From positions 310,001-374,000 of the forward strand of contig NC_135551.1 in assembly GCF_964340395.1 (NCBI RefSeq): 64,000 bases of DNA, written 5' to 3'. Origin of the DNA: Glandiceps talaboti. Its lineage: Eukaryota; Hemichordata; Enteropneusta; Spengelidae. The position numbers and the translations under genes were made by a program. Below, one piece after another: positions 1 through 11,654 of this stretch. The stretch's first letter is position 1. Every line of letters starts with the position of its first letter. Under the pieces are notes generated by a model. The model was not told the origin of the DNA. It saw nothing but the letters and a program-made list of their open reading frames with translations, and searched no databases.

Positions 1-80
1 TTCTGGCTGAAATGGAAGAAATTGAGAAAAACACTGCCGTAACATTACAAGACATAGATCACAGTCATGCACAACTTATT
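1..80 (+). CDS. ITSN1: Intersectin exon a (coiled coil; 5' part outside window)
   Basis: The frame starts at base 3 and reads LAEMEEIEKN then TLQDIDHSHAQLI, ending at 80 before the perfect donor GTAAGT (phase 0). It lines up with the vertebrate intersectin coiled-coil stretch LDEVEKETRSKLQEID. The exon starts upstream of the window. Its last 61 nt plus 9 nt of intron are repeated in tandem directly downstream (70-bp period), so a second perfect GTAAGT lies at 151. Using that second donor would read into a TGA codon within a few residues, so the first donor is taken as the real one. Confidence 0.85.
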
Positions 81-230
81 GTAAGTATTAATTGAGTAAC
101 ACACTGCTGTAACATTACAAGACATAGATCACTGTTATGCACAAGTTATTGTAAGTTTTAATTGAGAAAAACACTGTTGTAACATTACAAGACATAGATC
201 ACAGTCATGTACAACATTAGAAGACATAGA
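20..230 (+). repeat. 70-bp tandem triplication of exon a end plus its splice donor
   Basis: The word AATTGAG starts at 20, 90 and 160. Each 70-bp unit has the last 61 nt of exon a plus the first 9 nt of intron. Units 1 and 2 both end in ATT/GTAAGT. Unit 2 carries changes (TAA where unit 1 has AAA, TGT where it has AGT), so it is not translatable. Unit 3 decays after about 50 bp into the shorter minisatellite. Confidence 0.92.
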
Positions 231-1080
231 CAAGACATAGATTACAAGATAGATCAGTCATGTACAACATTACAAAACATGTATAACATTACAAGACATC
301 GATCAGTCATGTATAACATTACAAGACATAGATCACAGTCATGTATAACATAACAAGACATAGATAACAGTCATGTATAACATTACAAGACATAGATCAG
401 TCATGTATAACATTACAAGACATAGATAACAGTCATGTATAACATTACAAGACATAGATCACAGTCATGTATAATATTACGAGACATAGATCACAGTCAT
501 GTATAACATTACAAGATAGTTCAGTCATGTACAACATTACAAAACATGTATAACATTACAAGACATCGATCACAGTCATGTATAACATTACAAGACATAG
601 ATCACAGTCATGTATAACATAACAAGACATAGATAAGTCATAACATTACAAGACATAGATCACAGTCATGTATAACATTACAAGACATAGATCAGTCATG
701 TATAACATTACAAGAGATAGATCAGTCATGTATATCATTACAAGACAAAGATCACAGTCTCGATAACATTACAAGACATAGATCACAGTCATGTATAACC
801 TTACGAGACATAGATCAGTCATGTATAACATTACAAGACATAGATCACAGTCATGTATAACATTACAAGACATAGATCAGTCATGTATAACATTACAAGA
901 GATAGATCAGTCATGTATATCATTACAAGACAAAGATCACAGTCTCGATAACATTACAAGACATAGATCACAGTCATGTATAACCTTACGAGACATAGAT
1001 CAGTCATGTATAACATTACAAGACATAGATCACAGTCATGTATAACATTACAAGATATAGGTCACAGTCATGTATAACAC
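178..1080 (+). repeat. 29-33 bp minisatellite derived from exon a codons
   Basis: About 29 copies of a unit close to CATTACAAGACATAGATCAC plus AGTCATGTATAA; some copies lack CAC. The unit is a subfragment of the 70-bp exon a repeat and still spells TLQDIDHSH in one frame. Short ORFs across it are a product of the repeat, not genes. A roughly 240-bp block of it (about 660-890) recurs at about 840-1060, a second-order duplication. Confidence 0.92.
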
Positions 1081-1202
1081 AATTTTAGTTCTTTTCACAA
1101 AACCAAGTTTTTCATACAAGTAACATTTCAACTGTTAAGGTCAATAAACTTTCATTGTCATTTACTAGTTTTATAGCTAGGTGGCATAACAAGAATAATT
1201 AA

Positions 1203-3153
1203 AGTGTATGTAAATAGGTTTCCAAAGTTTCTGACTTTTTGCCTGCAAATGACGTAGTATTCATAGGTGATTAAAGATTTGTATGACATTTTTGACAAAA
1301 ATACGATATTAATAGTGAAAAATTGAATTTTTTGGAAATCTACGATGAGCATTTTGCTTCGAGAGTCTTCGGAAAATTGCGTCACTGCCGGAACACGATC
1401 GCGGCGTCCATTTTTTTTCTTCCGTAAGGAAGAGATGTATTTAGTGGGTGGAAGTCGAAATTTTGAAGACGTATTTTGTAGGGTAATGGCAAGACTTGAT
1501 TAGGTTTTGGTAAAAATCCTGTGAATAGTAATGAGCAATTTACATAATTAATGGTTTTCGGTAATTAGGCTATATCTCAAGAATGCATACTTCAAATTCA
1601 TTATAACTTGGTACACACATTTGCGATACCAAATACTGAAAATATTACTAATGTAGCTTTTAGTTTTATTAAGTTATTGGCATATTTTTGTAGGCCACTA
1701 AAAAGGAAAAAATAGTTTCTCGTCAGGAAATGTTGTCTAAAGTGGTGCGACAATGCGCTTGTTTGTTTTTTACATTCTCAACAAATGTTAATCAATCTAC
1801 TTATCATTGCAATTACTGTTCTTTTTACTTAGTACTTTACAGCAAGTGTGTATGTGGGGCAGATGTCATAGGCTAGTTCATGATTAGTTTTTCAGTTGTC
1901 TTCACTGGTGACAATTAATGTAGGGAGAGTTACTTTTGTCTTTTCCCTTTCATCTGCAGACTGAATTGGCTTACGGAAGAAAAAAATAACGTGGGGGGGG
2001 GGGGGGGTACTTAAGTGATGGGCGCTGACCAGAAAATTTTTTTTTGGCCTTTAAAACTCTTTTTACGGTGATTGCTATGCTAGAACATTTTATAAAGTTT
2101 CACATTACATGTTGTGGTTGGCCAGGAGATCACTAACAGCAATGAGTGCAATCAGTGACAAAAAATAACTTATTTCATATGTGCTGTTGTATTCGATTGT
2201 CTGTAGGAACGACAATCTCAAAACTTTGCCCTTACGGAAGGCATTCAGTTTAAATCTGGTTTAACCATGCCTTAACATTGCCTGGCAGGGGGACGTCAAC
2301 GCTAGAGTCTACACTGATTTTCTCACAAAAGATTTGGAAGTTCTAATCAGCTTGCTTCTTTTCATGAGGATGAGTTTCCAAACATTTTCAATGATGTCTT
2401 AGTACTGCACAACTCTCAAACTCATGAAAAACGATCGTGAATGATAAGATGCTGCGTCCTTGTGTACTACATATTACCACACTGGCAACGATGACGTTTC
2501 TTTTGTTGGCTGTGATTACGAGTCCTAAATTGTTGATTTGAAAGTTATTTCACCAGATAAGAAACATAAATTACACTTTCAAAGAACATACTAGTATAAA
2601 GTTATGAGCTGGTACCACATAATGGGGATTTTTACTTGCGATAGCAACATCTTCGTACCGACCCATAACGCCGCGTCGATGAATAACAAAAACAAAACAT
2701 GCTCGTGCCAGGATGGTCATACGCGTACGTACTACAGTACTATAGTACAGTGCACTTCCTTTTAGACATATTCATTGTATGACTTTGGTTTCCTTGTCAG
2801 TGAATGAAGACCAGTCATTTATAAATGCAAAATTTAATGCATTGTTCGCAAGGTTGAGAGCAGTTGGATGTGACTGAGAGTGAGAACAGAAAAAGAGGTT
2901 CGTCGGGCTGTATACTACTATATTCCTATCGCTTGTTATGTAATCGGACATATTTGAAGTTTGTTCCGGTTGTGACGTCATAAAATACATAAACAACTTC
3001 AGCAATTTCTGGAATTTTTCCAAAAAAAATCAATTTTTCGTAATTGATATTGTAGTTTTGTCAAAAATGTCACACAAATCTTCAATCACCTATGAAAACT
3101 ACGTCATTTCCAGGCAAAAAGTCGGAAACTTTGGAAACCTATTTACATACACT
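1203..3153. mobile_element. TTAA-flanked element with long terminal inverted repeats (P4)
   Basis: TTAA lies at 1199-1202 and 3154-3157. The ends are inverted copies: AGTGTATGTAAATAGGTTTC on the left and its complement on the right, with similarity continuing for about 150 bp. A TTAA target duplication fits piggyBac or Kolobok. No transposase is visible, so the element is non-autonomous. A family E element lies inside it; the rest of the interior (about 2130-2960) has no recognisable coding. Confidence 0.85.
1410..2130 (+). mobile_element. Family E hairpin element, inside P4
   Basis: It begins at a short palindrome (CTTCCGTAAGGAAG) and matches the copy at 25090-27425 over several blocks, e.g. 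AAGTTATTGGCATAT and GTCAGGAAATGTT. It shares blocks such as GCTATATCT and AATGCATACTTCAA with family D. Contains a G-run at about 1994-2007. Non-coding. Confidence 0.7.
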
Positions 3154-3200
3154 TTAAGGTACTACCAGGATATGTTTTACCAACCTGAACAATGTATTAA

Positions 3201-4314
3201 CCCTTAAGATGCCATAGACTTTCCATGCAAATGACCCCCTAGGCCAAGGATTTTTTAGGTTGCACAGTTGTACATATTGTTTTGATAGTGATCATTTTAC
3301 ACCAAAACAGGTGGGATATGGTCTCATCTACAAGTTTATCAATAATTATGAAATATTGAATTTTAATTTACATGAATGTATGGTCAGTAACTTGACCAAG
3401 GAATTGGGGAAAATTGGAATAAAACATAGTTACGTTTTTAGTCAAAAAAGCATGTGAAATTTAGTTTTTTGATAAATACAAGGGTTACAATTGGAAATTA
3501 TCTGTACAAAATAATAGACAGATAGTATGGATGTTGAGTAAAATATTTATCATAAAATCAACAAGGACTGTCAGTCGATGTTTACAGTAAATACAAACAA
3601 ATTTGAATATATCATATATACAAATACTGCATACATATAAGTCTACAGATAGCAGCATAACGATATGTCTCATGGACGATTATATCCAACACTTCCTCTG
3701 TTGACAAAAATCTGACGAAAGACAACGATGTAGATTCTGCCGTAACGTCTTCATCAGTTCATGTAAACCAACCTAGGAGTAATCGTACGGCATTGGCATT
3801 TGCGGTTTGTCATCGGCAGGATAGCAGGACCAGCCATCGACGACGTCAGTCCAAAAGTCACAGTTATCGGAGGGTTTTCGATATGTTCTAGGAGGACAAA
3901 ATTTACTCCCTCCAAAACGTAAAATTCTTCATCATCATCGCTACCACTGTCTAGAAATTGTCTTTTGGGTTTATTTCGTTCAATATATTAGCATAATGTC
4001 GAAGGTCAACATACATATCCATAGCGGCAACCATATTAGGCATTACTAAGTAGGTGCTATTGGCATTCGGCGGCAAAAAGTGAGAAAAATCGAGCACGTG
4101 ACTGTTTCCCGCCTGAATAATTTAATATCTAATAAGATAACATCGTGTACATCATTACTTATTATGGGCATAAGGGCGGGACAGCGATAAACCCATTACA
4201 ACGTCACTTTATTGACAGCATATGCAAATTACTCTGTTGTCGTTGATATCAACGACATGGCCTAGAATGCGGAATTGCTATGTCGCGGATATCAATGACG
4301 TGGCGTCACAAGAG
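3201..4314 (-). mobile_element. TTAA-flanked element P1, copy 1 (1.1 kb)
   Basis: TTAA at 3197-3200 and 4315-4318; imperfect ends CCCTTAAGATGCCA and CTCTTGTGACGCCA (10 of 14 match). The CCC-type terminus and TTAA target fit piggyBac. It is an inverted copy of the element at 40868-43483. Both copies contain a short acidic stretch (FARQFLDSGSDDD in the other copy), possibly the remains of a transposase N-terminus. No full ORF. Confidence 0.85.
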
Positions 4315-4400
4315 TTAATTGAGAAAAACTTGAATAATAGCATGTAACTCTTATATTTCATGTGTAAGGATGATTGACATGATTGTCCCATTGTTTGCAG

Positions 4401-4549
4401 GAACTCAAAGCTAAGTTACCAAAAGAAACAGCAGAAATGCAGAGGCTTCGAGTGCAATACCAACAAAAACAACAAGAACTAGTGCGTGTAAAACAAGAAA
4501 TTGAAGAAAGTAATAGAAGGAAAAGGGTTGAAGCAGAACAACAATCAAG
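4401..4549 (+). CDS. ITSN1: Intersectin exon b (coiled coil)
   Basis: The exon follows the acceptor TTGTTTGCAG and ends at donor GTATGT. It starts in phase 0 with ELKAKLPKE and ends with EAEQQS plus AG of a split Arg codon, completed by exon c. The roughly 49 residues are rich in Glu, Lys, Gln and Arg with heptad-like spacing, as expected for the KLERQ coiled coil that mediates intersectin dimerisation and Eps15 binding. The opening ELKAKL lies where vertebrate intersectin reads QLKELRE, directly after the exon a match. A 32-bp minisatellite begins about 50 bp downstream of the donor. Confidence 0.9.
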
Positions 4550-4601
4550 GTATGTGTGTCATGTGACATTCATTCATCGAGAAGAATGGATCATAAATAC
4601 T

Positions 4602-4820
4602 TTAGGGTATAGGGTAAGTCATGTGATAGTCACTTAGAGTATAGGGTAAGTCATGTGATAGTCACTTAGGGTATAGGGTATTAAAGTCGTGATAGTCACT
4701 TAGAGTATAAGGTAAGTCATATGATAGCCACTTAGGGTATAGGGTAAGTCATGTGATAGTCACTTAGGGTATAGGGTAAGTCATGTGATAGTCACTTATA
4801 GTAAAGGGTAAGTCATGTAT
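4602..4820 (+). repeat. 32-bp minisatellite with repeated splice-donor-like GGTAAGT
   Basis: Seven units of TTAGGGTATAGGGTAAGTCA plus TGTGATAGTCAC, starting 53 bp after the exon b donor. Six of the seven carry GGTAAGT; the third is broken by GGTATTAAAG. Part of the unit (GTCATGTGA) also occurs directly after the exon b donor, so the array may have grown from that flank. Confidence 0.93.
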
Positions 4821-5270
4821 CAATATAAAATGAGCCGTCAGATGACAAAAGGGACCTTAACGCTGTCCAATAGAAATCGAGTAATCATTTGATTTATACG
4901 TGGTGCGCGTCCACTGTAAATCTGCAGGGTCTCAGTGACAATGAATCTTTCTTTGAAAGCTGGTATTACTAGATAGTAATTATAAATATGGAGCAATATT
5001 TAGTTGAAATGATGATATCCTAACAATTCTAGTCTTGAATGCTCTCTTATTATGTAATATTGTTGTGTCGCCAGCGCGATATACACTGCGATGTACTAGT
5101 CATCGCGATCGAGGTCACTTGACTCGGGAAGTAGATTTTCTGAGGTCACTTCGCTGTTCATGAAATTGAGTTCAACCTTGTTTACTTCGGATGCAGTGGA
5201 CATTTACAACCAAAAATATTAAGTATTGTGTCTTTCACTATCATATAATTTAGACATATCCATAGTAGAC

Positions 5271-7110
5271 ATGAGTTCTGAGTGACCTGAGCGAGAAATC
5301 TACTTCCCAGATGAAGATCTCAGTCAGGATTTTTCAGGCAGTCAACACGAGTGTGAAGTACCAGTGTTGCTGTCAACTCTATCCTCCGGTGATGTCAATA
5401 TCGACGGAAACAGTATCTCAGCTATGCATGTTGTTGGTGATGACGATTGTCCTGATTCAGATGATATCCACGACAGCTTAGTATCGATATTGACGAATTT
5501 TCATCACATGCGGCATCACGTCTCTCAGAACAATTGTCAAGCGAACGATCAATTAGTGGTAGTGAAAACGAGTCAGATCTATATTCCAATAGTACTAGTG
5601 ATCGTACTAAGTTGGAGCTAAGTCAGAAATGGTTGTTGCAGTGCTAACTGTCTCAAAAACTTTGATGTTGATGAAATAACTGCTATTAGACTTTCAATAC
5701 TTGATTGCAACCGTGAAGTCAAAGATGCCATGATAATGAGTAAATTACTTGTCCTTGGGTTTGATCCAAAGTCATGTGATGACGACCCAGATGCAGCCAA
5801 GAAAAGAATACGACACAAGTATGCATATGATGACAGGGAAGTTTGTAAAGAAGCATTTTTATTTTTGCACAACATTACTTTGAAGTATTTGAAGACCATA
5901 AAAGCACATATGAGACAAAATGGTCCAATCCCACGCATTCATGGAAACACTGGTAAACATCCAAAGCATGCCTTAACATACGAACAAGTTAAACACTGTG
6001 TTGAATTTATTCTTCGGTATGCTGAAGACCATGGACTTCCACAGCCAGCAGCCCCAAAAGGTACAGATAACAAACCACCAGTGCATTTACCAGCATCTGA
6101 AAATTATAAAACAATGCATGGCCTCTACTGTACAGCTTGTGATGAAGCCCAGCTGAGACCATTTGGATATGACAGCTTTCGACTTGTATGGCATCAGATT
6201 TGTCCTCATGTGCAATTCGCAAATCCAAAGTCTGATGTTTGTCAGAGATGTGAGGACTTTCGAGAAAAAGTATTCCATGCACGCACTGAAGAAGAAAAGT
6301 TGAATGCATGCTGTGACCTGACAACACACATCAATGAAGCTAAATCAGGCAGCACATACTATAGAGAATGTATCAATGCAGCTAAAGATGAACTGATAGA
6401 TTATGATTCACCAGTTGAGTATGATTTGCCAATTGAACCATGTAGTAATGATTTAATTTCAGTTTATTACACTTTTGATTTTGCCCAAAATGTCTTTCTC
6501 CCTCATAGAGTTAGGCAGGTTAGGCCAATGTTTTTTAAAACACCATTAAAAGTTCAGTTGTTTGGCATATGTAGTGAAGCTTAGGTGTGCCAAGACAAGT
6601 TAATTATCTAATCAGTGAACAGGAAACCATAGGTGAAAATGACACAAAAAGTCATGGTCCTAACACTGTTGTATCCTGTCTTCACCATCACTTTGAACAG
6701 TACAGCTTTGGAGAACAAAGCTGCTCTATGCATGCTGATAACTGCAGTGGTCAGCAGATCAAAAACAGGATTGCATACTTAGCCTGGAGAGTAATGACAG
6801 GACTTCACAACTCAATTCAATTAAATTTCATGATGAGTGGACACACCAGATGCACTGTTGATTGTTTCTTTGGTCTTATATAAAACAGAAATATAGAAGG
6901 TCCAATATTGATACTGTACAGGAGCTAGCATCCACAGTCAATCAGTCTTGCAGTCCAAACATTGCCCAATTGTTTAAGAACAGTACTACTGGTCATCCAC
7001 ACTATGAGTGGCGGGATTGGATTACATACCTGCATCACTTCTTCAAACCTGTTCCCGGGGTAGGAAATTATCCCCATTTCCATTTTACATATGTTTGTGC
7101 GTGAATCACT
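5271..7110 (+). pseudogene. Broken transposase, DUF7869-like family
   Basis: Coding traces: ATG at 5271 with TGA four codons later; an acidic N-terminal part to about 5600; then NCLKNFDVDEITAIRLSIL and an open stretch 5730-6581; a frameshift to 6584-6880 (GVPRQVNYLISEQ, HADNCSGQQIKNRIAYLAWR, MMSGHTRCTVDCFFGL); an extra T, then KQKYRRSNIDTVQ to about 7104. A Cys-rich patch (YCTACDEA, CPHVQF, DVCQRCEDF) looks zinc-binding. The HADNC-GQ, WR, GHT and FFGL-K-RR blocks are typical of the uncharacterised DDE-like proteins common in molluscs and cnidarians that I know as DUF7869; that name is from memory. At least three frameshifts or stops, so dead. Confidence 0.8.
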
Positions 7111-8429
7111 CACCTCAACAGAGAAGGAGTTAAAAGTGCTTTGACAGCCAGATACTCGGTTCTTCAGACAGGAACTACCACCAGTGATCCAACAAGCTGG
7201 AATGACATGTGAACATCAAACTTACCTGTACAAAACCATCAGAGAGCATGTTGCGCCAATAAATAGAGACATAGTGTGCCCCCGACCAACATAAACGCTG
7301 TCTTGTTTCTCCAGATGATTGCCCTCCATGTAAAAGGAAATGTTAGTATATGTATGTAGTACTGGTGAATTTGAAGCATCTCTAGCTATGAATGTATGAG
7401 TATTAATTAATTCATGTTACTTGTATAGTATATAGGATAATTAATTAATGTTACTTGTATAGTATATAGGATAATTCATGTGTTATTCATAAAGTATATA
7501 TGATAATAGTTGTAATATCGAATTGAATCGTGTTGTGAAGTCCAGTCATTGCTCTCCATTTATCCAATGGCAGTCTTTGTTTTGGCCATTGCAGTTATCA
7601 ATATCAGCATGTATACTGCAGCTTTGGTTCATCATATAGCTGTACGGTTCAAAATGATGAAGACAGGATACAACAGTAATTTAAAACATTTTAGTCAAAT
7701 TGAAACTTTTATTTTCTATTTTTTAATGTGACAATTACAAACAATGGAAACAAGGTTAAACAAGATGGACTAGTGAACTTTAATGACAGAAAAGATGCAC
7801 AAATTTGGTTTGCGAGTTGCAGAATCATGTCACTGTGAAGTGTAGAAAGGCAATATGTAACTGTTGACAGGATATCTTCGTTAAACAGCAAGTGTATTTT
7901 GGAGTCTTTAATTATTTAACTTGCTTAATATCTGTGTTTGTAGCCAATATTTCATGACTGATATTGCAGTCTTTAATATTGAACAGTGAATGAACTGTTG
8001 TAAAAGCTAGTTGCACTACTTTTGGGCATTGATGATTAAATTAAATACAAGAAAGTTTGTGTTGAATTCCACTTTTAAGTCATAATTTCTTAAACTTTAT
8101 TGTAATCAAGAATTATAGCTGGAGTATTTCATATCATGTTATTTGATATTCATTTTTATTTATTTTTCCTTCAGTAGACAAGCAGTTCTAGAAATGCAAA
8201 CAACTAAATTATACTCAAACAAGTGAATAGGTAGTTTGTTCATTCTCCCAAAGTTAACGGAAGAAATCCGTAATGATATCAACAGATAATTTAAATTAGA
8301 ATTTACTAGCACTACAGGCTTTTGAACAACAATTGGACATTTTTGAAATTATTTACAATGTCATGTGTTATTTTTTATCCATATTGATTAACATTATAGT
8401 ATATTTGTAATATGATATACCATACAACT

Positions 8430-8820
8430 TGGTTCCCAAGTTACTACATCAACCTTGATAGTAGATATTGGTTCCCAAGTTACTACATCAACCTTGATAG
8501 TAGACATTGGTTCCCAAGTTACTACATCAACCTTGATGTTAGACATTGGTTCCCATGTTACTACATCAACCTTGATAGTAGAATTGGTTCCCAAGTTACT
8601 ACATCAACCTTGATAGTAGACATTGGTTCCCAAGTTACTACATCAACCTTGATGTTAGACATTGGTTCCCATGTTACTACATCAACCTTGATAGTAGATA
8701 TTGGTTCCCAAGTTACTACATCAACCTTGATAGTAGATATTGGTTCCCAAGTTACTACATCAACCTTGATAGTAGATATTGGTTCCCAAGTTACTACATC
8801 AATCTTGATAGTAGATATTA
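8430..8820. repeat. 39-bp minisatellite inside the transposon
   Basis: About ten copies of GGTTCCCAAGTTACTACATC plus AACCTTGATAGTAGATATT. As 39 is a multiple of three, several frames stay open on both strands (IGSQVTTSTLIVD on +), giving false ORFs. One copy has lost a base. Confidence 0.95.
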
Positions 8821-9870
8821 TATTGTTGGAGTCACACTGAGACTTTGAGATTATCATCACCAAACATCAGGGTGTACAATGTACATACTTAGTAGTTTAG
8901 TGAAGGAATAAAAAAATATGACTTTTAACTCTGGTGACCATTCTGAATATTTGATAAGATAATGTGACTAATATTAGCATATCTTTGAAAACACATGAGT
9001 TTGTCTTAAATAGAATTATATGCTTGATTATATGATATGAATGAAGTAGTTATGGCAGTTTGCTATGTTCACTTACCAGTTTCACATTTTACCCCCCCCC
9101 CCCCCCCCCCGATAATATAGAGAGTTAAAATTGCATAGGTATCCAACATCAGCACAAAGTATGGACATTTTGTTGTCATGGCAACAAAAGAGTGTTGCTA
9201 TGGTAACATTAAGTTTATCTTACCTGAAGGCCTGTCATTGATACTTGATACTATATCTGAATGTTGACGTTTGATAAGTTTTTATCTACAGTGGAAAGTA
9301 TATAACCTAGTCCTGTGGTTAGAATTAGGTAATATTTTAAAGGACATAACCATGGCAACAAGTCAACTTGTAATCATATGTACATTTGTGAATCACAACA
9401 TGTCATATAATAAAGTTAATGTATATTTTAAAGAGTATTACTAATTAATGTGTTATTGTTTTCAAACTGACTCACTACTAAAATAGTGTAGTATTAGATC
9501 CTTGGAAAGAATCCCTAAAAGATCGGTTGCTATGGCAACAACCACCTTTTGGTTGTCATGCCAATACTTCAAACGTTTGCTTAGCAACTGTTCTTTGTGT
9601 TTCTTGGCTAATTTAATGTACATGCATACACAATTTCAATCATTCAACATGATACTACTGGTATTCATTAGTGCTATTCATATGCAAATTAATGCAAATT
9701 AACACTAAATTCATGCAAATATTCAAATGAGTATTTCTCCATAAATTAACCCTAAACTTAATGAATGGCACCACTAATATGAAAGCTGAGATGGTCAAGT
9801 ATCGCAATCCAGTAAAAACTCAAAATTGAAAATTTGACACTTAAGGTACCTTTTGTCATCTGACGGCTCA

Positions 9871-10309
9871 AATTATATTAAAGTGTGATTTTGAACATTC
9901 ATATATAACAGACTTAATATAAGGCTAACTTTGAAACATTTTTATTATTACACATAATGTTTCCATTGTTAAATTCTAATGACAACTTATGTTATATTGC
10001 TCACTGAATAACCTTTGACCTCTTCATCTTCAATGTGTTTACATAGACATGATTTCTCAACAAGAAATTAGGACATACAGAGGGCATTAATTTTTACAAT
10101 GTTTTTATCAATTTTTGCAAACTGCCAAAGGTGTACCCCCTGAGTTAGGGTGACAGATTTCCAATCGTGTAACAGAGTCACCTGCTAGATCATTGGGGAT
10201 GATACACTTGGACTAATATCTCAAGATGTTTTGTTCTTTAACGAGCAATTGTCACTTCATTTAGCCAAGCCAAATTTGTACATACTTGTCCTAAACATAT
10301 TGCAATTGG
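9871..10309. other. Intronic stretch without recognisable features
   Basis: AT-rich DNA between the 5.04-kb transposon and the next family A copy. No coding signal or repeat was recognised. Confidence 0.5.
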
Positions 10310-10315
10310 TATATT

Positions 10316-10870
10316 GAGCACAACTGAACTGATAAGGTTCAGTAGTGCTATAGGCATCGCTAAGTGTCTGCCTGTCTGTGGATGTGTGTGTGTGTGTGTG
10401 TGTGTGTAAACAATTTAAAGTCAAAAACTGCTGGACCGATCACTTTGATATTTGGTGGTCATGCAACTGGGCAGATTGGCCTGAAATTTGACAGGAACTT
10501 TCTGGGGGGGGGGGGGGGGGGGTAAATTAAGATTTGTTTATGACATGTTGATGCCATCAGTAATATGCAAATTAGGGCAAAAAATGTGTCTTTTTGGTCA
10601 AAAATCTTTAATTCCAAAGCTACTCAGCAGATTGGGCTGAAATTTAATGAGGATGCATCTAGGGATGTATAGATGAAGAGCTATTAAGGATACAATGATC
10701 TAATCAGTAATATGCAAATTAGGTGTGAATTTTGGTCAAAACTTTAAATCTCAAAAAGTACTTTATCAACGAGTCTGAAATTTGGTGAGATGTTTCTAGT
10801 TATTCTGCAGATTTTTTTCAAACATTTTGACACAATTGGCCCGAGAGAAACCATTCAAATTTGCTCAATA
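10316..10870 (+). mobile_element. Family A element, 5' part only
   Basis: Starts with the family A hairpin GCACAACTGAACTGATAAGG then TTCAGTAGTGC, a GT run, and the body words AATTTGGTG and TATGCAAATTAGG. It stops about 110 bp before exon c and has no 3' end. A G-run lies at about 10504-10522. Confidence 0.85.
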
Positions 10871-10979
10871 TCTTCCCCATAAAACACACAAGTTGGGGAC
10901 TATATGTTTTTGATTGAAGGATTGTAGAGTTTTGATGCAGGATTGCATTGAATCAAGTCTTTTCTAAATAATGTTTCAG

Positions 10980-11305
10980 AATTGAAGCTGAAAAGCAGAG
11001 TGATGAAGAGAGGAAAAGGAGAGAACAGATAGAAGCTGTCAGATTAGCACAACAAGAAGCTGAACTTAAAAAACTTGAAGACGCTAGGAAACAACAAGAC
11101 AAGGAAAAACGAAGACAAGAGGAAGAAAAGAGACACCAAGAAGATGAGAAACAGAAGCAGGAATATGAGAGAAAATCAATGAAAGCTACTAAGCAAGTGT
11201 ATGAAAATCAAGGAGATGAACTGAGAGCTAAATTACAACAACAACTAATGAAACAACAAAAAGCTGAACAGCCACAGCAGCAAGAAGAAACAAACTTCTT
11301 TGCAG
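10980..11305 (+). CDS. ITSN1: Intersectin exon c (end of coiled coil, Gln-rich tail)
   Basis: Acceptor AATGTTTCAG, donor GTGATA. The first base A completes the Arg codon from exon b; the last base G starts the Asp codon shared with exon d. The 108 codons are almost all charged or Gln (IEAEKQSDEERKRRE, later KEKRRQEEEKRHQEDEKQK), then a Gln-rich stretch ending NFFA. This matches the vertebrate region before SH3A, with its long E/K/R helix followed by a low-complexity linker. The reading frame is open throughout with no repeat or transposon inside. The donor GTGATA is weaker than the other intersectin donors here. Confidence 0.93.
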
Positions 11306-11524
11306 GTGATAATAAGATAATGCATACCTGAGTTCCCATGGCAACCAACATTATTGTACAATGTATGAAAATGTACACAGATTTTACTTGATTTCTTGCC
11401 TTTGTTACTTGGGTTCTCAAAGCATAGCAAAATCATTGAAGGAGATTGAATTCATTTAATTCTTGAAAAGTTTAAATTCATTTTCTGTACACACATGTAA
11501 AAATACTTTTAAAAGCATGTTACA

Positions 11525-11529
<5 letters not shown>

Positions 11530-11561
<32 letters not shown>

Positions 11562-11578
11562 ACCATTATGTATGTATG

Positions 11579-11612
<34 letters not shown>

Positions 11613-11628
11613 TGCATGCATGTATGTA
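11530..11628 (+). repeat. GT and ATGT microsatellites
   Basis: (GT)n to about 11558, then (ATGT)n with a few changes. They lie where the 5' hairpin of the next family A copy would be expected. ORFs here are repeat products. Confidence 0.95.
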
Positions 11629-11654
11629 GAAATGCATATGGAACTTGTAAGTAA

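Larger units (their letters stand above)
4831..9870 (+). mobile_element. 5.04-kb DNA transposon with 30-bp TIRs carrying a DUF7869-like transposase remnant
   Basis: TGAGCCGTCAGATGACAAAA at 4831 is repeated inverted at the right end (to 9870); the TIR runs 30 bp with one mismatch. Flanks are AT-rich (ATATAAAA left, AATTATAT right), so no clear target duplication can be called. Inside are a broken transposase (5271-7110), a 39-bp minisatellite (8430-8820), a C-run (about 9092-9110), and otherwise non-coding AT-rich DNA (7120-8410 and 8830-9840). It apparently landed at the edge of the 32-bp array. Confidence 0.85.

Noticed and set aside
791-1045. 84-residue ORF with repeated ITRHRSQ/TLQDIDQS
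   Set aside because: It is a frame through the exon-derived minisatellite, with no start context or conservation.
8394-8863. Open frames on both strands with TTSTLIVDIGSQV and VDVVTWEPIS repeats
   Set aside because: 39-bp repeats keep frames open by arithmetic; no signal of real coding.
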